Below, piece after piece: positions 57,897-64,000 of a DNA stretch of 64,000 nucleotides (the stretch's first letter is position 1; each line of letters begins with the position of its first letter). Under the pieces are notes generated by a model that ran no database searches, was not told where the DNA came from, and was given only the letters and a program-made list of their open reading frames with translations. Source of the DNA: Rotaria sordida (Eukaryota > Rotifera > Eurotatoria > Philodinida > Philodinidae); contig CAJNOL010000412.1 of NCBI GenBank assembly GCA_905250125.1, positions 79,508 through 143,507 on the forward strand, in the 5' to 3' direction. Both the position numbers and the translations under genes were made by a program.

Positions 57897-59108
57897 CAAC
57901 CAAAATATTGATATTTTCTTTTTTATTTGTTTACTTTTGTCATATAAAATTCTATTCGAATGAATTTTATTTTTTCTTCATATGTCATCTATTAAATATA
58001 TTTGCTTTTTACAAAGAAAAATATAAAAAAAACAAATGCAAATCAATGTATAATCATTTTTCTTCAATGTCGATTTCGTTTTTTTTTATTGTTACGTGAT
58101 TTTTTAATACTTCTAGCTAAAAGTAAACCACCAACTACACCAGCAAGAGCAGCAGCTGCTGGTTTTACATAATTCGAATATTTAATATCATCATCATCAT
58201 CATCATCATCTTCCTTTTTTTCTTGTTCTTCTTTTTGCAATTTTTCTATACGATCTTGAATTTGTTGATTATAACCAGGTGGACGTTCAGGTGTTGTCGT
58301 ACCATATTTACGTTCAATTATATCACATACAATATAATTTCCTGGTAAACTATCAATTGAATTATTAATTAAATTTGATCTTCGACGACATATTGGACCT
58401 ATTTTAATAGATAATAATATGAGAATTCAAAAAAATAAAAATAAAAATATTTACAATCAATTGCATTTGATGTACGTAATATGCTTGATGATGGTGATGC
58501 TAGATGTACTTTTAAACAATTGGCACAAAATGTATGTTGACAATCAAGAACTTTAGGATCATGAAAGATTTCCAAACAAATTGGACATTGAAGAAGATCA
58601 TCAATATTGGAAGCGGTAGCCATGGAGAATTTTTTATTTACTAAAAAAAATAGAAACCAAAGAATTATTCACAGATAAGAGGAATAACTATAAATATAAA
58701 TGTCTGATGGATTTGAGAGAAAATATTTTTTTATCTTCGCAGGTTTTTTTCAAAAAACTAAGATATTTTTACTTTTCGAATGAATTTCAACAATTATCGA
58801 TATTCTCTTTGAAAATCTTACCGAAAATGAGGGTGATTAACTTGAATCAAAATATAAAATCTATATGTTACCTGTAAGAGGTTAGCAATTATATATAGAC
58901 CTATGAATCATAATGGATATATTCAGAAAGGGAAAAAACCTTATGTCACAAAAAAGAAAACAAAAAGTATGTTGAATAGAAATCCAATCAAAATTTTACA
59001 TGTGATCTGTTCGATTTGTTCTGTCATATAATATCACTTTAGATGTATACTAGAGTTTCAGTATAATGTAGTAAGCTTATAAGTGATCAATCACATTTCG
59101 TTAGACTG
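57897..59108. repeat. segmental duplication unit, copy 2 (partner 52478-53830)
   Basis: Direct-orientation copy of the upstream RING-gene segment, starting near CAAAATATTGATATTTTCTT and ending near GATCAATCACATTTCGTTAG. It is slightly shorter because of deletions in the flanks. Confidence 0.85.
58064..58623 (-). CDS. RING-finger membrane protein, copy 2 with altered C-terminus
   Basis: Two exons, 58455-58623 and 58064-58398, give 167 aa. Exon 1 encodes the same RING as copy 1; the amino acids match exactly up to the splice. Exon 2 differs at scattered sites, and the acidic run is longer (E-E-Q-E-K-K-E-D-D). After N-N the poly-A run encoding Lys has nine A instead of ten. This shifts the frame, so the protein ends K-K-K-R-N-R-H instead of the 11 further residues seen in copy 1. 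The hydrophobic segment is kept. The gene may still work, since only the tail is changed. Function as for copy 1: a probable membrane-bound E3 ubiquitin ligase. Confidence 0.8.
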
Positions 59109-59790
59109 AACTAATTGCTTGTCAACTTTTGAGTTTAAACTAGCATTCATCTAATTAGCTTCCTTCTACTAATAGAACTATCATATCCATGGCAAATTCG
59201 AACCTGATGAGATAGAAACTTGTATCGGACCCAAAAAACTCAGGATCTCAAAGATTCTATTCACTTGAATTATATGACTAGACAAATTTTAATCGACTGG
59301 ATCGGAAATATCTATATCATAGAGACTATACGAATGAATAGTCTTCACCTTATAGATAACTTTCTATTGTAGACGAACATCAAAAGATGAATCAATCTCA
59401 AGTTTTATAATTCCAAATTCTTGTACGAACAATTTTTCGTCAGAGATATAATAAATCTGGACATGGACAAGATGGTCCTAGTTCCAGGATCGCGATCAAG
59501 AACAACTGATCCTGCTAAGATCTATTATAGATCTTAATGTAAAAACTAAATTCTAACAAAAGTCACTAACTTAGATTTATGTTATGACAAAAAACTTTCA
59601 TTTTTTTAATGAAAATTTAATTTTGCAATTTAGACATTTAAATAAGTTATACTTACCAAAAGAATCAATTAATATAAACAAAGAAAAAAGGAATTAATTT
59701 AATTAGATACAATCTAAAATATACAAGAGGAAGGTATTATTTATATAAATCTGACAATTAAAAAAAAAATCAAATATAAAAGCATAAAGA
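58624..59790. other. 5' flank of RING copy 2 and 3' flank of KXD1
   Basis: The first ~485 bp is part of the duplication; the remainder shows no gene. Confidence 0.45.
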
Positions 59791-59963
59791 TCATTGTTCA
59801 TCATCTCTTGATGGTTTTTGATTTTGCCCACCAAGAAAACCATCATTCATTTTTTTAAATTCATCACGAGCATTTTTAAGTAATGTTGAAAAATTTTGTC
59901 CACCTGATGATTTATCAAGCACAAAACGACGTACAGCACCAAATGAATTTGCTGTTTGTTCAC

Positions 59964-60007
<44 letters not shown>

Positions 60008-60843
60008 GTTGCAAGCTCAGCCAAACTGTAACTTTCATGCATTGATGCTGAAAATTGTGAGCAATCAATTGTTTTCGATTTGACAAGCGATGGATTAGCA
60101 AAAGGTTTCTAGTGAAATGAAAAAATATAAATCAACACAAAGAGCAACAGATGTTTTTATTTTTCATGCAAAACAAAAAAGAAAGCAGCAAATTGATTTA
60201 CTTTCGTCGATGTTGTTAAATCATTTATTTCATCATCTTCTTCATCATCAAGACCATCATTTTGTGTTGCAGTCATACGAATAACTAAAATAATGAAACA
60301 TGTGTGTGTGTATGTGTGTTTTTTCATTAATTTTCATCATATAAAATCTTTTCTATTACCTGATGTATAAGCTGCAGGATATTTTTTATTTAATCGTATT
60401 TTTAATAATCTAAAACATTTGATTTAACAAATAAAATTCGAAAATTTTCTTTTCTCATTTATTCTTTTTTTTTATTACTTTATTCTTTTAAATATTAAAT
60501 CAAGATCACTTTTCATTGTTGTTAACATTTGTGTATGACTTGAAAAATCTCGTGTTGCATCTAAATAACGTTTTGCTGAAAGCTTATTAATTCCATCTAA
60601 TTTTTCATTTGTTTTATCTAATTGTTCAAGTCTAAAATTTAAATAATTAATAAAAAACACAAAAAAAAATTAAATTATGATTTACAATGAACTTTGAACA
60701 TTAAGCAAACCATGACTATCTTGATTATTGATTTCATTTAAAAATAAATTAACAAATGATGATGCTGGTGTGGTACTAGACGAAGTAGTTGTAGTTGTTG
60801 ATGATGATGATGATGATAATGACGAATCAATACTTGTATTCAT
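59791..60843 (-). CDS. KXD1: KxDL motif-containing protein 1 (BORC subunit)
   Basis: Five in-phase exons, 60686-60843, 60479-60631, 60360-60409, 60202-60284 and 59791-60108, with introns of 54-93 bp, give about 253 aa. A Ser/Thr-rich N-terminus is followed by an alpha-helical core: L-L-E-Q-L-D-K-T-N-E-K-L, then Y-L-D-A-T-R-D-F, and T-M-K-S-D-L-D-L-I-F-K-R-I, which contains the K-x-D-L motif. K-I-R-L-N-K-K-Y-P-A-A-Y continues as in animal KXD1. KXD1 is a subunit of BORC, which recruits Arl8 to lysosomes so they move along microtubules. The tail has an acidic patch and a run of about 14 Asn encoded by an AAT repeat. At 253 aa it is longer than the human protein (~176) because of the low-complexity tails. 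Confidence 0.9.
59965..60008. repeat. coding AAT trinucleotide repeat in KXD1
   Basis: About 14 ATT units on the plus strand (AAT in the gene), encoding poly-Asn. Likely length-variable. Confidence 0.85.
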
Positions 60844-61295
60844 CAATAATATTTACAATCTAAAATGTGATAAACAAAGAAAGTTACACTATTTTTTATT
60901 TCATAGATTACATTTGAATCATATGAAGAAAAGAAAAAGAAGTTGGTGGTTTATCTGCAATTGTAATCAACTAACAAAGGTTTTTACACTAAAGATAATA
61001 TTTTGACTTGAATAGCGTTCTTTGTGTTGCAAATGGATCTCAATTTTTTTCCACGAGATTTTGACATTGATGAGTCATGAATTAATCTATTTTATTTAAT
61101 CACAATATATTAATATCTATACTGAAAATATATTAACATTTATGTCATTTAAATATTATAATTCGTTTTTAAATATTTTTTTAACATATAAAATGTTATG
61201 CTGATATAATTAGATATATCGTCCGACAGCGACAACTATTGATGATGACGATACGAGAAAAAGATTGTTGCCGAATCTAAATAACGATATTCGAT
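60844..61295. other. upstream flank of KXD1, no gene seen
   Basis: AT-rich sequence containing the presumed KXD1 promoter. No motif is clear enough to name. Confidence 0.45.
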
Positions 61296-61945
61296 GAAAT
61301 TCTCAAAATTATTCGATTATGTTTATTTTTAATTATTTTCTGCTGTCATAAACGTTGATAAGAATTCAAACAATAACTTGATTGCTAATTTCTCAAGGAT
61401 AGAAACTTTGAAAAATCACAAACCAAATATTTCAGTTTCTAGAATTTATGAATAGAATTCTGTTTAATTTACTCATCATGATAAAGTAAATAATTCCCTT
61501 TCAAATGGAACATCTTGAAGCTCTTTAAGATGCTTTTTGACCGAGATATATCAATCTTATGGAAAATATATAAGTCATTTTTTCTTTTACTTCGTATGAA
61601 AACACCGTTTTTATGCCTTCCGTAAAGTTAATGTATGTCAATCAAAAAAATTTTGTAGAGAGCTGAAGAGCATTTCATTCGGAAGAGAATAATTTACTTT
61701 ATTATTTTGGGTAACTCAACCGGAAGTCGATTTGCGAATTCAAAAAGACGACAAACTTGGCTTTTGATTTTTCAACGATTTTATCCTAGGGAAATTGACA
61801 ATCATTTTCAACTTTGATATAATTCTTGTTGGGAATAAAATTTTCTATTCAAATCACTATTCGAGAATTCTTATTAGCGTTTACGACAGCGGAAAATAAT
61901 TGAAAATAGACCTGGTAGAATAATTTTGAAAGCGGTTGCATGTTC
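61296..61945. repeat. 650-bp foldback element
   Basis: Left TCAAAATTATTCGA, then TTTTTAATTATTTTCTGCTG and CATAAACGTTGATAAGAATT (about 61303-61370), matches the reverse complement of right AATTCTTATTAGCGTTTACG and CAGCGGAAAATAATTGAAAA (about 61866-61908). Inner anchors also pair: TGATAAAGTAAATAATTCCC near 61479 with GAATAATTTACTTTATTATT near 61687. No coding capacity is seen in the loop. Confidence 0.7.
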
Positions 61946-62503
61946 ATTCCTCATAATGATGTTTGCTGATTTATTTAATATTCCAACACAAATTGACGAA
62001 CAAAATATTTCAATAACTTAGGCATTATGAATAGAACAAAAGTTTTGCCTTGATTTCGTTTTTTTAGTATAGAAGTTTTGTTGAGAGTCAATTTTTGTTT
62101 TGAAAGATAGCTCATATTTACCTATTAAATCTATGTTTAATGAATGTACTGGCTTGACATAAAGTAAAGCCATCGACACATTAGAAGACCCGGGGTCTTC
62201 TATTTTGTCTTATCGTTCATAAGTTAAAAGGGGGATCTTCTATTATGTCCCTTAAAAAAGTCATATTTTTTGGCTATCCCACCTACAAACCTTAGCTTCA
62301 CTTGATTTTTGTCCAATATATCGTTGGTAAATGAGTTTGCTTCACTTATTTCACATGTGTAGAATAAGAAAGAAACAGATATCACCCTGTGAGAAAAGGG
62401 AGACCATCGTTGGTAAGAAGTGTTCTTAGAACAATACAGTCAATGTAGCCTAGCATCTTGGTACGATATCCCATATCGTTCTTTTTTTCTCTAGGCTAAC
62501 ACC
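61946..62503. other. intergenic, no gene seen
   Basis: Contains a partial repeat, GGGTCTTCTATTTTGTC (about 62192) and GGATCTTCTATTATGTC (about 62233), a short local duplication. No coding frame is supported. The last ten bases (GGCTAACACC) are the target duplication of the next element. Confidence 0.45.
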
Positions 62504-63877
62504 AAGGGGGAAACAGCGGACTTCAAGACTTCAAAAGACTTCAAAAGACTTCAACAGACTTCAACCGCAGTGACTTCATATTTTCGCAAGACTTCAAAAG
62601 AGTTCTAAAGAGTTCTGAAGACTTCATAGGACTCCAAATGACTTCACAAGACTTTATAAGACTTCGTATGACTTCATAAGACTTCATGAGACTTCATGGG
62701 ACTTCAAAAGACTTCGTTAGACTTCACAGACTTCGTGAGACTTCACGGACTTCATGAGACTTCACAGATTTCATGAGACTTCAGAGACTTTGTAGGACTT
62801 CTTGAGACTTTATAAGACTTCATAAGACTTCACAAGACTTCATAAAACTTCAAGAGACTTCATGAGACTTCAAGAGACTTCATGAGACTTCAAGAGACTT
62901 CAAGAGACTTCAAGAGACTTCATGAGACTTCATTAGAATTCAAGAGACTTCAAGAGACTTCATGAGGCTTTATGAGACTTCATTAGACTTCATGAGACTT
63001 CACAAGACTTCACAGGACTTCAAGAGGCAGATTCCATGCGTATCAAAAAACCTTATAGAAATTACATGAAATTTCTATAACATGCAAAAAACAAAACTTA
63101 TCATATAGAGATTACAAAAGTGTTTCTTGTTTCTGAGAATTGTTTCTCGCAGTATATCCATATCTAGAATAAAGATGTGACAATGACACAAAGCGTTGAT
63201 GAAATTAAAACAGAGAAAATAAACTTTACTGGTATGCGTATGTTTGATTCGATTAATCCAGCATTGGAAAACTCCTATTTTCAGGTGCAAATAAATAACA
63301 AGACTAAATTTATACACAAGCAAACGACTTGTTGGTTATTGACCGACGAAGCTAGCCGTTTATCGGCTGATAGATTATCACGAGTGATAGAAATAAACAA
63401 AAAGGAATAAAATTCTTCATAAGATTGACATCGAATAAATGAAACATTTCTTATAAAAATAAACCACTTCATTCACAAAGCATTCAGTTCTTAACTATCA
63501 TGTTTTCTAAGATCCAACAAACTTGAATTTTTTTCCAGTACCTTGACAAACAAACAATAAAAAGTTCACCTTTCTGCTAAAATAAGACCGTCGAAAACAA
63601 GACAATTTCATTGCTTTTTTTATGAATTTTCATGCACTAAATGTATTTCAAAAGACTTCAAGAGACTTCATGAGACTTCATTAGACTTCATGAGACTTCA
63701 TAAGACTTCATAAGATTTTATGAGACTTCAGAAGACTTTATGAGACTTCAGAGGCTTCAAGAGACTTTATGAGAATTCATGAGAATTCATAAGACTTCAA
63801 AGAGACTTCAGAAGACTTCGAAAGACTTTCAAGATTTCATGGGACTTCACGACTGAAGTCTCTGCTGTTTCCCCCTT
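62504..63877. mobile_element. 1.37-kb inverted-repeat element packed with GACTTCA tandem repeats
   Basis: The ends are AAGGGGGAAACAGCGGACTT at 62504 and the inverted AGTCTCTGCTGTTTCCCCCTT ending at 63877. The ten bases outside, GGCTAACACC, are identical on both sides (62494-62503 and 63878-63887), a clear target duplication. Inside lie two arrays of an approximately 10-11-bp unit GACTTCA(A/T)(G/A)A, at about 62519-63030 and 63652-63865, in the same orientation. Between them is a 620-bp non-repetitive core with one short coding-like frame. A 9-10-bp duplication is typical of Mutator-like elements and 8 bp of hAT; no transposase is present. A 101-bp relative lies at 14069-14169. Confidence 0.85.
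63183..63410 (+). CDS. short coding-like frame inside the GACTTCA element (75 aa)
   Basis: The frame runs from ATG at 63183 to TAA at 63408-63410. The product is hydrophilic and well balanced, with F-T-G-M-R-M-F-D-S-I-N-P-A-L, K-Q-T-T-C-W-L-L-T-D-E and R-L-S-A-D-R-L-S-R-V. The last motif looks familiar from repeated proteins of invertebrates, but I cannot name the family. It could be captured host or transposon sequence carried between the two repeat arrays, or part of a larger split gene. There is no clear intron signal. Confidence 0.4.
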   Translation: MTQSVDEIKTEKINFTGMRMFDSINPALENSYFQVQINNKTKFIHKQTTCWLLTDEASRLSADRLSRVIEINKKE

Positions 63878-64000
63878 GGCTAACACCTATCACTGGCAAC
63901 ATTTTACCTTCTCAATAACTAAATAAATGTAAAAAAAGAAAATTAATTTTTTATATCAAACTCATTTTATTCAGTTGCTTATGTGGAGATATGATTAGTA

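Noticed and set aside
59940..60101. Second minus-strand frame with poly-Ile in KXD1
   Set aside because: Alternative frame of the AAT repeat; the KXD1 exon frame is supported by splice phase.

Overview
The window is animal nuclear DNA, AT-rich and with many homopolymer runs. It most resembles a bdelloid rotifer genome, possibly Rotaria or a relative. Four things point that way: most introns are about 50-70 bp with GT..AG ends; there are F-box/leucine-rich proteins of the kind that is abundant in bdelloids; many genes are compact, with larger introns only where repeats have landed; and the TGTGGG-type telomere repeat, which I recall as the bdelloid telomere unit, occurs at 7163-7320. I saw no rRNA, tRNA or CRISPR. 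The species cannot be fixed by reading alone. Base composition was judged by eye, not computed.

Layout. 1-14.7 kb is repeat-rich: the last exon of a putative MBOAT/wax-synthase-like protein (1-192), a zinc-finger-like coding fragment (902-1249), an F-box gene (3177-4304), a truncated F-box-family pseudogene fused to an inverted telomere-repeat array (7163-7829), and several foldback or terminal-inverted-repeat elements. 14.7-17.7 kb is a compact housekeeping cluster: OST4 (minus strand), then p23 co-chaperone, a DJ-1/PfpI-family protein and a 69-aa unknown protein, all on the plus strand. 18.0-19.8 kb is a very large imperfect palindrome. 21.65-24.99 kb is a FoxO transcription factor (minus), followed by about 7.8 kb without a recognisable gene.

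32.8-39.2 kb is a complete 15-exon glycogen branching enzyme (GBE1, minus). 40.7-47.2 kb is a complete 8-exon heparan-alpha-glucosaminide N-acetyltransferase (HGSNAT, minus). Both carry transposon remnants in their larger introns. 47.75-49.0 kb is an ANKRD40-like gene interrupted by a 100-N assembly gap. 49.3-51.4 kb is a two-exon single-pass membrane protein of unknown function. 52.6-53.2 kb and 58.1-58.6 kb are a duplicated pair of RING-finger membrane proteins, one with a shifted C-terminus. 59.8-60.8 kb is KXD1, a BORC-complex subunit. The right end carries another foldback and a 1.37-kb inverted-repeat element filled with GACTTCA tandem repeats.

The genes do not form one pathway. HGSNAT and KXD1 both act at lysosomes, GBE1 makes glycogen and FoxO responds to insulin/AKT signalling, but their adjacency looks incidental. 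The most unusual signals are the head-to-head telomeric array, the GACTTCA element with its 101-bp relative 48 kb away, the density of foldback DNA, and a FoxO in which the second AKT site is replaced by a poly-alanine run.
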